A stretch of DNA of 64,000 bases from Conchocele bisecta. Its lineage: Eukaryota; Mollusca; Bivalvia; Lucinida; Thyasiridae. Location of the stretch: NCBI GenBank assembly GCA_029237695.1, contig CM055265.1:40045840-40109839 (forward strand). Direction: 5' to 3'. Positions 35,546 to 45,692 of the stretch are shown in pieces (within the stretch, counting starts at the first letter, position 1; every line of letters begins with the position of its first letter). A program made the position numbers and the translations under genes. The notes beneath the pieces are model-generated. The model did no database searches, was not told the origin of the DNA, and worked only from the letters and a program-made list of their open reading frames with translations.

Positions 35546-35904
35546 TCTACAAAAAGTGGGTATAATTATGTTATCCAAGTGTCTATGCTTGGAAAAAACC
35601 TGGCCTTCGTGGCTTTGCCTCGTTTCTTGTTCAACATTATAATTATTCCTGTGTCAAAACCGCTCAAAGTACAGAACATTATTATATATCGTTAGAAAGC
35701 TTTCACCGAGTTCTATTCAGATAAAATATATACAAAGACTCACACACACAAATTAACATGTATTTAATACATAAACTGGAGAAATCCTGTTTTCCCTATA
35801 TAACTGTGAAACATCCCATATGTAGCAATGACAGGAGAAATGGCGCTTTATTTGTGACAAGTGTGGCACTTGATCAAATAGCACCCACCTGTAGCCTGAT
35901 AATG

Positions 35905-36030
35905 ATCTAAATTGCTTGTTGGAAGCATAATAGGTGTTTCGTTGGTGAAAAGACCAACAGTACAGATCCTGATCAGTCTGATCTGGACCTACACTGGTCG
36001 CAAAACCCATAATCCCAATTTCCTCAGTCA
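35905..36030 (+). repeat. Dispersed repeat just upstream of SAMHD1 exon 1
   Basis: The succession ACAGATCCTGATCAGTCTGA, TCTGGACCTACACTGGTCGC and AAAACCCATAATCCCAATTT is that of 9695-9810. The long open frame entering exon 1 from 35912 is therefore repeat-derived upstream of 36044. Confidence 0.6.
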
Positions 36031-36043
36031 CAGCCACATAAAC

Positions 36044-36305
36044 ATGATTACAGGCCAGAGTAAGATGCTGTGGGGAGCAGATCTTCCGGAGATCAGCATT
36101 CCCAGCTCGCAGGAATCGGGTGAATGTGAATACGCGTGCAGCCCTCCGCCGAAACGTTTCCGCGCGGCCGTGGGAGACGACTCAGTCATGGACCTGAGCC
36201 AGGGCAACACAGTCGTAGGCAGGGAATGGGAGAAGTGGGACAGCGACACCGTGGCACAGAAGCTGACCGAAGCTGGGTATCCGGATGTCGCCGAGAAATT
36301 CAAAG
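36044..36305 (+). CDS. SAMHD1: SAMHD1 orthologue, coding exon 1
   Basis: SAMHD1 is a nuclear dNTP triphosphohydrolase that splits dNTPs into deoxynucleosides and triphosphate. It controls dNTP supply and restricts retroelements and viruses. This exon encodes the disordered N-terminus and the first half of the SAM domain. PPPKRFR resembles the basic nuclear-localisation patch of vertebrate SAMHD1. WEKWDSDTVAQKLTEAGYPD and VAEKFK open the SAM fold. Start candidates are ATG 36044 and ATG 36065, both with A at -3; I use the outer one. An acceptor-like TTACAG at 36048-36053 leaves open an upstream exon. The donor is AAAG|GTACAA and the exon ends in phase 1. Upstream codons are repeat-derived. Identity is strong because the four exons splice exactly in phase into SAMHD1 order; the true N-terminus is less sure. 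Confidence 0.85.
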
Positions 36306-36424
36306 GTACAACTTTGTTCTCATGGTTAAGAATTTATGTGGACTGCGATTGGTAGAACACTACGGAACAGTTGGCAGTGATGTTTGTTGGTGAAAACATC
36401 GGTTTTAGTAAAGACCAGCGAGTC

Positions 36425-36804
36425 CCGGAGCTCCGGATAAGGAATTAGTGATTGAGTATTGTCACTCCATCATTTCTGAAGCAATTGGGTATTTCAACAT
36501 TTTAATTTAGTGAAATAAAATCACACTATCATAAGACGGCAATTATTGAATAGTTTGCTTCGAAATGAAAATATGTCTTGGCATTTCATTAGAATTGTCT
36601 CCTTGGAGACAATTCTAATGAAATACCAAGATGTGTTTTCATGGAAAGTAAGAAAAATATGCTACATTTGTGGTCTTCTGCAGCATGATAAAGGTAAAAC
36701 AAATTTTTTAGTGCTTTTTGATACTCGCTACTTCTGATCGCAATTGGGTTTTTGGCAATTTTAATTGGGTATTTAAGCAAATATGCAGCTTATCTGGAGC
36801 TCTG
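36425..36804. mobile_element. hAT-like MITE, copy 2 (intron 1)
   Basis: Inverted ends are CGGAGCTCCGGATAAG and CTTATCTGGAGCTCTG. The central palindrome TTAGAATTGTCTCC / GGAGACAATTCTAAT is intact (about 36588-36622). Flanks GAGTCC and GAGTCT may be the target duplication. Orientation is opposite to copy 1. Confidence 0.7.
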
Positions 36805-37011
36805 GAGTCTGTATCCAGTGTGCCGGTCTTTTGTGTTAGCTGGTTGGGCGTGAGTCTTTGTTCCTATTCGTCCAAGTGGGGGATCTTGTTCCTCTTCTTC
36901 CGTGAACTCGTGGCGTAGCTGCTCGCTGGCTGCCCCGGCTGGCTTGTTATACGTGTTTCATCTAATAGTAACGAGTAACAAGTGAAACCTGCAACGTTGT
37001 TCGTATTTACT

Positions 37012-37146
37012 TAATTGGTTAACCAATTGGCATCTTCCGTTGTTTTATATTTTGTAGTGGTTCTCATTAAAAACACAGTTTTCTACACTTCAGAATCATT
37101 TCCGTTTGTTGGAAATGATTCTAAAGTTCTGTCATAAGTGGGTTTA
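37012..37146. mobile_element. MITE fragment, TTAACC family
   Basis: It keeps the central hairpin CACTTCAGAATCATTTCC / GGAAATGATTCTAAAG and the AAAAACACAGTTTTCTA arm found at 10180-10260. Confidence 0.55.
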
Positions 37147-38155
37147 TGTCTAGACATAGCGGTCACGTAGCCAAATTTCCCATATCTCTTGACCCGTTAG
37201 TCGGATGATTACCAAATGTCACCAATAGCTTTCTCACATTGATGGCTATCCACCTTCTGTCATTCGAGTGGCCTTGACCTTCACCTTGGTGACCTTAACC
37301 TTTGTTGGATGCAAATTTTGGATGTAACTAAATTTTCCCTATCTCTTGAAACTGTTAGTCGGATCATTACCAAATTTCATAAATAGTTTTCTCACCATTG
37401 ATGGCTATCAACCCACTATACTATTATTCGGGTGACCTTGACCTTCACCTTGGGGACCTTAACGTTTGTGTCAATCAGGGCTCGAGATAAGGAATTAGTA
37501 ATTGAGTATTGTCACTCCATCATTTCTGAAGCAATTAGGTAATTCAAAATTTTAACACTACTGTTTACACATCAACAGACAGCAATTATTGAATAGTTTG
37601 CTTCAAAATGAACACATCTTGGCATAGAATTGTCTCCTTGGAGACAATTCTAATGAAATACCAAGATGTGTTTTCATGGAAAATAAGAAAAATATGCTAC
37701 CGGTATATTTGTGGTCTGTTTATTGTGTTTTCTGCAGCATTATAATTGTACCACAATTTTTTATTGCTTTTTGATACTCGCTACTTCTGATTTCAATTGG
37801 GTTTTTGGCAATTTTCATTGGATATTTAAGCAAATACGCAGCTTATCTGGAGCTCTGTGTCAATAATTGTGTGCATACATCCAAATGTTGAATCTGCTGA
37901 CGCTGATCCGTTTGACAGATCCTTTACCAAACTTCCTCAATTGACGACTATCCACCCAGTGTCTCATTCGGGTGACAGTGACCATGGTGACCTTGAACTT
38001 CATGACAATAAGTGTGGACGTACATCCAAACGTTGAATATCTCTTGATGTGTTAGTCGGATCATCTCCAAACTTCATCAATAGCTTCTTCACACAGATGG
38101 ATATCTACCAGTGTAATTCGGCTGACCTTGACCTTGAAAAATCAATAATACATTT
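37147..38155 (+). repeat. Tandem repeat of ~170 bp units, interrupted by a MITE
   Basis: Units contain TCTCTTGA.(A/C)C(T/G)GTTAGTCGGAT, TTACCAAA(T/C)TTCAT and GACCTTGACCTTCACCTTGG. About two units precede and two follow the MITE at 37476-37856. No element ends were located. Confidence 0.6.
37476..37856. mobile_element. hAT-like MITE, copy 3, inside a tandem array
   Basis: Ends are CAGGGCTCGAGATAAG and CTTATCTGGAGCTCTG. The flanks repeat TGTCAAT on both sides (GTGTCAAT if the ambiguous G is counted), and the host array resumes after it. One arm of the central palindrome has a small deletion at its base. Confidence 0.78.
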
Positions 38156-38316
38156 GATAAAGTAAATTTGAAATCTGGGGGTATGATACTCTTTAGATAC
38201 CAACTTATCTAGAGATCTGTCCAATTATGGTTTTCAGCAATCTATGTCTATCAGAGCTCAAGATAAGCTTTGTGTCTAAAGCATACTATACCCACTGATT
38301 TCAAAATCATTGCATA

Positions 38317-38747
38317 TTTATGCCCCCGCTACCGAAAGGTACGGGGGCATATAGTGTTACCAGCGTCCGTCCGTACGTCCGTCCCGTACGTCCCGTACGT
38401 CCTCCTGTCCGTCCCGTACGTCCGTCCTGTCCGTCCGTACGTCCCGATATTATATTCTTTAGTAACTTCTACATGGCTTCACATATTATGTCAATATTTA
38501 TACACGTGATACATATGAACATCCCTTACACACTCCACCCCCCAGTACTTCGACCTTCACCTTTGGCCTTGACCTTTTCCACTTTAATGTTTGCTTGGCA
38601 CTTTTGGGACAAATCTACGTGCACGTTTCTCAATCCTACAATAACTTCTCAATTACTTTTGCCAATCGCTTAAATATTTATACACATGATACATATGAAC
38701 ATGCCCTACACACTCCACCACCCAGTACTTCGACCTTGACCTTCACC
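38317..38747 (+). mobile_element. RC-4 Helentron-like element, 5' part and core
   Basis: The 5' end TTTATGCCCCCGCTACC folds with GGTACGGGGGCAT and leads to TAGTGTTACCAGCGTCC and a long CGTACGTCC run. About two core units of about 190 bp follow (ATACATATGAACAT.CC, CACTCCACC.CCCAGTACTT). It is cut short by the start of the next RC-4 copy at 38748. Confidence 0.6.
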
Positions 38748-38896
38748 TTTTTATGCCCCCGCAACCGAATGGTGAGTGGGGCATATAGTGTTACCGGCGT
38801 CCGTCCGTAATCGGGTAAATGGCTTGTAATCAAATATGCCTCATTTTCTTTGGCTGCCAGCGGGGGCATTCGTGTGCCGACAGGCCACATTTCTAG
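38748..38896 (+). mobile_element. RC-4 minimal element, 149 bp, both ends present
   Basis: 5' TTTTTATGCCCCCGCAACCG with a nearby GGGGCAT, a short CGTCCGTCCG zone, then 3' GCGGGGGCAT, GTGCCGACAGGCCACA and TTTCTAG ending at 38896. The tandem core is absent. This compact copy shows which parts are shared by all family members. Confidence 0.65.
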
Positions 38897-38929
38897 TTTA
38901 CAAATAGATTATTGATTTTTGTGCCGCCT

Positions 38930-38948
38930 GCTTTAGCAGAATTGGGAC

Positions 38949-38979
<31 letters not shown>

Positions 38980-39395
38980 TCGGCGTCAGTGTAGGTGGAG
39001 TCAACATTTCACATTAAACTTTTGCGTTCAGCTCAATTTCCTTCAACCTCCATACTTGGTTTACATCAACACTGTGGTGTAACCATGTCACACAGAGGGA
39101 GCCCATGGGACCTTGACCTTGTTTTCATGGTTCATTGACCTACTTTTCACATGCATTCAACGTTAAGTGTTTGCATTTAGCTCTGTTTCTAAAACTTAAC
39201 GCTCAGGTTTATTCATTGTAACTACTGTTTCGGCCACAGACCTGAAACTTGGTATGTAGCTTCCTTATGATGAGTAGATGCACAAAGTTTATTTTGATTG
39301 TTTTATTTGACACCCAGGTCATGGATTATCTCCCCTTTTGCCTCGTTTATTATCAAAGCGATATGTGGGGCATCCATTTTCTATGAACACATTTT
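38930..39395 (+). repeat. Mosaic RC-type repeat with (GTCGGT)n tract
   Basis: GTGCCGCCTGCTTTAGCAG is followed by a hexamer GTCGGT/GTCGGC run (38948-38990). The sequence ends with the RC-3 style terminus GTGGGGCATCC...CTATGAACACATTTTC, but the final CTAG is mutated to CAGG. It looks like two elements fused. Confidence 0.5.
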
Positions 39396-39400
39396 CAGGT

Positions 39401-39677
39401 TTAATTATTTATACTACTGTAATTAAATATTTTTGACAGATTATAAAGTATGATCATTGCACATCAAAAAACAAATACAGAGAATAAATAGTAATGTCTG
39501 TTAACATTTTAAGGAAATACGGTTATCGCCCCTGATATCAGTGATATAAAATGTATAATAATGCCAATCAATGCGTTGGATAATGGTAAATGAATGTTTA
39601 TTTTGCCAGAAATTGTCTCGGATAATGTCTCTGATATAAAGAACATGTTTTGCCTACTGAGTGAGCATGTGCCTTTA
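39401..39677 (-). mobile_element. Truncated relative of the 11219-11702 TIR element
   Basis: In inverse orientation it carries the same ATACAGAGAATAAATAGTAA and TGCCTACTGAGTGAGCATGT end, finishing CCTTTAATAA. The other terminus is missing. Confidence 0.65.
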
Positions 39678-39879
39678 ATAAATTATCAAATGTAAACCAA
39701 ACAGACGTAAAACATTTGAGAAAAAATAAGTTGTTGACAGATGTTCTTAAATCATGGTGCAAGCTAATCTTCTGCGATAATCCAGAAACAATATCAAAGC
39801 AAATTTTATGGAACAATTCGAAAATAAAAGGTAATGGAAGAATGTTTTACTACAAGGAATGGGCTAATAAGGGGATTAC

Positions 39880-40107
39880 ATATGGGCCGTGTCATGCGAA
39901 AACCGGGCTTAATGACAAACATTTCATTTTTCACTTTTTTGCATATTCTGAATAGCGCATCTTTTAAAACTCATATACCACAAACAGTATCAATGTATCT
40001 CAATTATTTTTCATGTTACATGTATTTTTGTAACACGTGGTAGAAGCGCAAACGACGTTTTAACTCAATGACGTCGCAATTACGACGTTAACATTAACGG
40101 GCGACTT
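39880..40107 (+). repeat. Direct repeat, left copy (GGGCCGTGTCATGCG family)
   Basis: ATGCGAAAACCGGGCTTAAT, then TATTCTGAATAGCGCATC, ACACGTGGTAGAAGC and AATGACGTCGCAATTACGAC. It is repeated in the same orientation at 41499-41727, and inverted in part at about 46680-46780. Confidence 0.7.
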
Positions 40108-41350
40108 CAACGTCAATAAGAACGTTGAAGCGTAATGGAGTAGTAAACGAATAGGCCTGCCATGTAGGTTGATTTTAAGTACAGTGCAGTCTGTGTTTTT
40201 GTTCCACCATAGACAACACTTGCAAATTCAACGCGAACGCAACGCGAACGCAACGGTTTGCTGTAGCGTTGTATACGTTGTTTAAACGTATAATACGGTT
40301 CGTACACGTGTAATACACATTGTCAAACCGTTTAGTTTAAAAGCGTTGTATACGTTGTTTAAACTTATAATAAGGTTCGTACACGTGTAATACACATTGT
40401 CAAACCGTTTAGTTTTAAAGCGTGTACTACGTTTAGCTTCAAGGCGTATAACACGCTTTGGCGTATACATATGTAGCGAGGTGAAAGCGTTGAAACGTGT
40501 ACAACGCTTTACCTGGAAGCGTGTAGCTATATGAAAGCGTTGAAACGTGTACAACGGTTACACGTTTTAACGCGAATACCTGTTCGGCCCCGATCGCTTC
40601 GAGGCGGCCTTGTTTCGTCCCTTTTAAAATATCGCGAATACATGTACCAGTTCGACCCGGATCGTTTAGAACAAGAGACGTGATCGACAGAATTTATAAA
40701 CAATAAATACTCCTTTGAACACGTAGCGAATCACTTTATTATCCAACCGTATTCATCAAATAAAACTTTTTTGAAATAGAAAGAGAAAGACACCGCATAC
40801 TCTAGAAGTATATATACACACACGAAGAACGATCTGAGCATGCGCATTCTACGCGATACACGGTTGGCATACCAAAACGTGTAATGCGTTAAAAGCCGTG
40901 GAAACGTGTTATACGTACGGTGCTGTGTACATGTAGAAGCGTGTAACCGTTCGTCAAAGAAAGCGTTAAACCGCTTAAACGGTTTACCTTAGCGTTGTAT
41001 ACGTTTACAACCGTTGTATACGTTTACAACCGTTGCACACGGATTACAGTGTTTTGAAACTCAATGCGTTGCTTACAACCGTTGTATACGTTTACAACCG
41101 TTGTACACGGATTACACGCTTTTGAAACAGGAATGCGTGTTTACACCGTGTACACGTTTACAACCGTTGTACACGGATTACACGCTTTTGAAACTCAATG
41201 CGTTGAACTGGTTTGTTCGACTTTTGCGCATGCGCAAGAGTGGGGAAACGCAACGCATGGCCGAAAACGTATTACATGTAGACGACACACGGTTTGAAAC
41301 GCAACTAACGGAAACTCCACGGATACACAACGCACAACACTTTGTACACG
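40108..41350. repeat. CpG-rich block of ACGTTT/ACACG repeats
   Basis: A 78 bp unit (GTTGTATACGTTGTTTAAAC...GTACACGTGTAATACACATT) occurs twice in tandem (about 40264 and 40342). Inverted-type units GTATACGTTTACAACCGTTG with TTTGAAACTCAATGCGTTG recur at 40990-41210. The motif is CpG-dense in an AT-rich region and lies between the direct repeats at 39880 and 41499. Open frames inside are compositional by-products. Confidence 0.7.
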
Positions 41351-41498
41351 TATAAACCCGGAACATTTTGACAGAAACGACTGTAGTGTATGTGTCAGTT
41401 TATACTATTAGTGAAGAATTGACAAACGACACGTAACCTTGGGTAAAGTTAACATTATCTTGTGTGTACTTTTTGCACAACTACGAATGCCAAAAATA

Positions 41499-41727
41499 TA
41501 TGAGCCGCGCCGTGCGAAAACCGGGCTTAATGACAACATTTTCAGTTTTTACTTTTTCGCTTATTCTGAATTGTACATCTTTTAAAAGCCATATGCCGCC
41601 AAAATTATCAATGTATCCCAATTATGTTTCATTTTATAAGTAGTTTATGACGCGTGGTAAAAACTTATATGACGTTTTAGATCAATGACGTCGAAATTAC
41701 GACGTTTTTATCAACGGCGTATACAAG
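41499..41727 (+). repeat. Direct repeat, right copy
   Basis: It matches 39880-40107 through GTGCGAAAACCGGGCTTAAT, TTATTCTGAATTGTACATCT and AATGACGTCGAAATTACGAC. Confidence 0.7.
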
Positions 41728-41928
41728 GGGTGTTGATCCGGACAAGTCCTATAGATTTGTCATCTTTTATCGCATGTCAACCAAATTTGGATATCTCGTA
41801 GCCTGGCCAAGTGTCTCCCATTAGGCCAAGACAAAGTATAACAATAATGTGTATGGCTCGTGTTGCAGTTGCTAATGTAACGTCATGTTTTGGATTGCGG
41901 CCCAAGTAACGTAATTTCGTATGAATAA

Positions 41929-42640
41929 TTGTATCCCCCGGACTCCGTCGGGGGATACTATGGATTTGACAGCTCGCCGCGTCCGCGTCCGCGTCCGCCG
42001 CAGACACTTCTTGTCCGGAGCATAACTCGAACACCCTTTGGAATATTTTCATGAAACTTCACACATGCATAGACCACGACCCGAAGGTGTGTCACGCACA
42101 AGAATGACAACTCTTGCATAGCTAATTTTTTAGTTATCTCCCTTTTTTGTTTCTCACTGATTTCGTGTCCGGAGCATAACTCCACCACCCTTTGGAATAT
42201 TTTCATGAAACTTCACACATGCATAGACCACGACCCGAAGGTGTGTCGCGCAGAAGAATACAACTCTTGCATAGCTAATTTTTTTAGTTATCTCCCTTTT
42301 TTGTTTCGCGCACTGATTGACCATAACTCACCACCCTTTGGAATATTTTTATGAAACTTAACACATTCAATTAGACCACGAACCGAAGGTGTGTCGTAGC
42401 ACAAGAAAGACAACTCTTTGCATAGTAATTTATGAGTTATCTCCCCTTTTTTGTTTTTCCGCGCACTGATTTTCCTGTCCGGCAGCATAACTCGACCACC
42501 CTTTGGAAATTTTATTTTCATGAAACTTCACACATGCCATAGACCACGAACCGGAGTGTGGTCACGCACAAGAAATGGAACAACTCTTGCGTTAGCTAAT
42601 TTTTTAGGTTTATCTCCCTTTTTTTGGTTTTTTGCGCAAT
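41929..42640 (+). mobile_element. RC-2 Helentron-like element, 5' part and core
   Basis: The 5' hairpin GTATCCCCCGGACTCCG / CGGGGGATAC is followed by GTCCGCGTCCGCGTCCGCC. About four units of about 150-165 bp follow (CCGGAGCATAACTC, CACCCTTTGGAATATTTTCA, GAAACTTCACACATGCATAG, TTAGTTATCTCCCTTTTTTG). The last units have many extra single bases. Confidence 0.65.
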
Positions 42641-42799
42641 CTCACAAACTTGGACAATAATGCATGAAGACCCGTTTTCCTCGTCAGGCTCTGTCAAAAC
42701 CTTTTCTCGTGTGCTCTGTAAACCTTAACCGAAAAGAGAACAATAGAGACAGGAGAACCTTGTGATAGCCATGGGTCTGCATGTGCAAATGTCCAGTGC

Positions 42800-43745
42800 T
42801 TGACCACTGCTGACCACAGGTAATTTATACAGGTAAATTACTACATTGGGTACTGTGTTGAAAATATTGTGGCATTATGTGACCTGTGCAATAGATATAT
42901 GTAGATAAATATATGGACTATTAAAAAAAATCTGGGCTCCAGTAGCAAGCATTATTATTTTTTAACTTTTTTTTTCCATTTTTTCTTTTTCATTTTTTTT
43001 TTTTTTTCATTTTTTTTTTCATTCTTTTTTTTCCAATTTTTTTTTTTCTTTTTTTTTTTCATTTTTTTTTTTCAAATTATTTTTAAATTTTTGTCTAGTA
43101 GCATAAGGTCGTAAGTGCTATATACAGACTATTCACCCGTGCATGTGCTAGCATGTGCAACTGACCACTGACCACTTACAGGTAATTTATACAGGTAAAT
43201 GATTATATTACATTTCCGTAAACTGTGTTGAAAATATTGTGGCAATATGTGGACCTGTATATATATATATGTAGATAAATATAGGACTATTAAAAAACAT
43301 TCTGGGCTCCAGTAGGGAGCATTATTCTCTTCTTTTTTTTTTTTAATTTTTTTTTTCATTTTTTTTTTTTCCATTTTTTTTTTTACATTCTTTTTCAATT
43401 TTTTAACTGACCACTAACTTATTACAGGTAATTTATACAGGTACATTATTACATTTCCGTAACTATTAACAAAAATTCTGGGCTGCAGTAGCAAGCATTA
43501 TTATTATTATTTTTTTTGTATATTACATTTCCGTAAACTGTGTTGAAAATATTGTGGAATTATGTGGACCTGTGCAGATATATGTAGATAAATATAGGAC
43601 TATTAAAAAAAAATCTGGGCTCCAGTAGCAAGCATTATTATTTTTAATTTTTAAAAAAAAAAATCATTTTTTTTTTTCAAATTCTTTTTCTATTTTTGTC
43701 TAGTAGCATAAGGTCGTAAGTGCTATATACAGACTATTATCATAT
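42800..43745. repeat. T-rich tandem repeat, 3-4 copies
   Basis: Each copy has CAGGTAATTTATACAGGTA, TGTGTTGAAAATATTGTGG, ATATGTAGATAAATATA and TCTGGGCTCCAGTAG, then a long T-rich run. Copies start near 42810, 43160, 43420 (deleted) and 43515. CTAGTAGCATAAGGTCGTAA at 43095 and 43698 links it to the 6481 palindrome. Confidence 0.65.
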
Positions 43746-43751
43746 AATAAA

Positions 43752-43817
43752 ACAATTATTGACTAGTGAGCCATAGAATATAATCTGATATTCTATGGCT
43801 CACTAGTCAATAATTGT
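43752..43817. repeat. 66 bp perfect hairpin
   Basis: Two 30 bp arms (ACAATTATTGACTAGTGAGC... and its exact complement) surround the loop AATCTG. Confidence 0.92.
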
Positions 43818-43983
43818 ATAATATATTCGGCCAGTGAAAATTGCTTTCGGGCCCAGGCTCGAGGTCAAGGCGGGACAAGGCGAGGCATCTGATTCCGCGG
43901 AATTCTTGTTTACTTATCTCCCTTTGTTGTTTCGTGCTCTGATTTTGTATCCAGAGCATAACTCGAACACCCTTTGGAATATT

Positions 43984-45322
43984 TTTATGCCCCACCACGA
44001 TAGTGGAGGGGGCATTTAGTGTTATCCTCGTCAGTCCGTCCGTCCGTCCGCACACACGAATGGGTACTTGTTGTAAGCGTACGGGGATCTTATTGGGTAG
44101 GGTTAGGATAGTGTTAGGTACTCTTGTTGGGTATTTTTATACAGTAAAAACCCAACAAGTATTCATTCGTAGGAACATGCGTCCCGTCCTCCCGTCCGTC
44201 CGTCCGTCACAAAACTTTAACACTCGGGTAAATGTCTCATAATTTCTTCATCCTTCGACCGATCTGCTTCATATTTCATATACACATTGCTCTGATGGTT
44301 CACTACCGCCCTGTGCCAAATCCACGTTCGTCCTGCACCCGGCAAGCCCAGGGTCAAGGTCACATACTTGGTGCTTCAAAAACTTTAACTCTCAGGTTAA
44401 TATCTTATAATTTCTGTTTTCTTTCACGGATCAGCTTCATACTTCATATACGCATTGCTCTAATGGTCCTCTACCGCCCTGTGCCAAATCCACATTCGTC
44501 CTGCCTCCGCCAAGCCCAGGGTCAAGGTTACATACTTGGTGCTTCAAAAATAACGTCCGTCGGGTAAATATCTTATAATTTCTGTTTTCTTTCACGGATC
44601 AGCTTCATATTTCATATACGCATTGCTCTAATGGTCCTCTACCGCCCTGTGCCAAATCCACGTTCGTTCTACCCCCGCCAAGCCCAGGGTCAAGGTCACA
44701 TACTTAATGCTTCAAAAACTTTAACGCTCGGGTAAATATCTTATACTTTCTGTTTTCTTTCATGGATCATCTTCATATTTCATATACGCATTGCTCTAAT
44801 GGTCCTCTACCGCCCTGTGCCAAATCCACGTTCGTCCTGCCCCGCCAATCCCAGGGTCAAGGTCACATACTTGGTGCTTCAAAAACTTTAACGCTCGGGT
44901 AAATATCTTATAATTTTTCTTTCCACTCACGGATCAACTTCATATTTCATATATGCGTTGCTCTAATGGTCCTCTACCGCCCTGTGCCAAATCCACGTTC
45001 ATCCTGCCCCCGCCAAGCCCAGTGTTAACATCACATACTTAGTGCTTCAAAAACTTTAACGCTCAGGTAAATATCTTATAATTTCTGTTTTCTTTTACGG
45101 ATCAGCTTCATATTTCATATATGCATTGCTATAATGATCCTCTACCGCCCTGTGCCAAATCCACGTTTGTCCTGCCCCCGCCAAGCCCAGGGTCAAGGTC
45201 ACATACTTGGTGCTTCAAAAACTTTAACTCTCGGGTAAAAGAAAATTTTGTCTTGGAATTTGGCCTCATTTATTATCAAAGCGACATGTGGGACATCCGT
45301 GTTCTATGAACACATTTTCTAG
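43984..45322 (+). mobile_element. RC-3 Helentron-like element, complete, nested in RC-2
   Basis: 5' TTTATGCCCCACCACG with a nearby GGGGGCAT, then GTCCGTCCGTCCGTCC. The core has six units of about 168 bp (44211-45240: ATTGCTCTAATGGTCCTCTA, CCGCCCTGTGCCAAATCCAC, AGCCCAGGGTCAAGGTCACA). The 3' end is a diverged subterminal GTGGGACATCC, the hairpin GTGTTCTATGAACAC and CTAG (45319-45322). It is inserted between two T residues of an RC-2 unit without target duplication. Confidence 0.78.
44055..44172. mobile_element. Small MITE within the RC-3 GTCC zone
   Basis: ACGAATGGGTACTTGTTG and CAACAAGTATTCATTCGT are near-perfect inverted ends 118 bp apart. They interrupt the CGTCCGTCC run, which resumes on the right. 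Confidence 0.65.
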
Positions 45323-45692
45323 TTTATTAAACTTCACATATGCATAGAAGACGACCCAAAGGTGTGTCGCACGTAAGAATGACAACTCTTGCGTCGTTAA
45401 TTTCTTAGTTATCTCCCTTTGTTGTTTCGTGCACTGATTTCGTGTCTGGAGCATAACTCGAACACCCTTTGGAATATTTTCATGAAACTTCACACATGCA
45501 TAGACCACAACCCTAAAGGTGTGTCACGCAAGAATGACAACTCTTGCATCACTAATTTTTTAGTTATCTCCCTTTGTTTTTTCTGTCACTGATTTTGTCT
45601 CCGGAGCATAACTCGAACACCCTTTTTTCAAACTACTTGTGTAACTGGGGAGGGGGATACACATGCGCTTGTCGACAAGCGTCCATTTCTAG

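Larger units (their letters stand above)
30074..35629 (+). mobile_element. RC-8 element with hugely expanded core
   Basis: The 5' end TTTTTAGCCAGGTTTTTT pairs with the near AATCCAGGCT and leads into CGGGCGGGCGGGCGGC. About 2.3 units of about 230-240 bp follow (GTACCACCTAGGACCACC...TCACAGCTTCATAA at 30200, 30390, 30590), then the 150 bp array. The 3' end has GGAAAAAACCTGGCC, a short GGCTTTGCC hairpin and TTTCTTG (35623-35629). Shorter copies lie at 48504-49312 and 61577-62404. It has no coding capacity. Confidence 0.6.
43905..45692 (+). mobile_element. RC-2 element copy, split by an RC-3 insertion
   Basis: Core sequence (TTATCTCCCTTTGTTGTTTC, CACCCTTTGGAATATT) runs to about 43984 and resumes at 45323 with TTTATTAAACTTCACATATG, as an uninterrupted unit would. 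About two more units follow. The 3' end has GGGGGATAC, the hairpin CGCTTGTCGACAAGCG and CTAG (45689-45692). Confidence 0.75.

Noticed and set aside
35912..36043. Extension of SAMHD1 exon 1 upstream
   Set aside because: This stretch is a dispersed repeat also found at 9706 and 56279, so the open frame is accidental.
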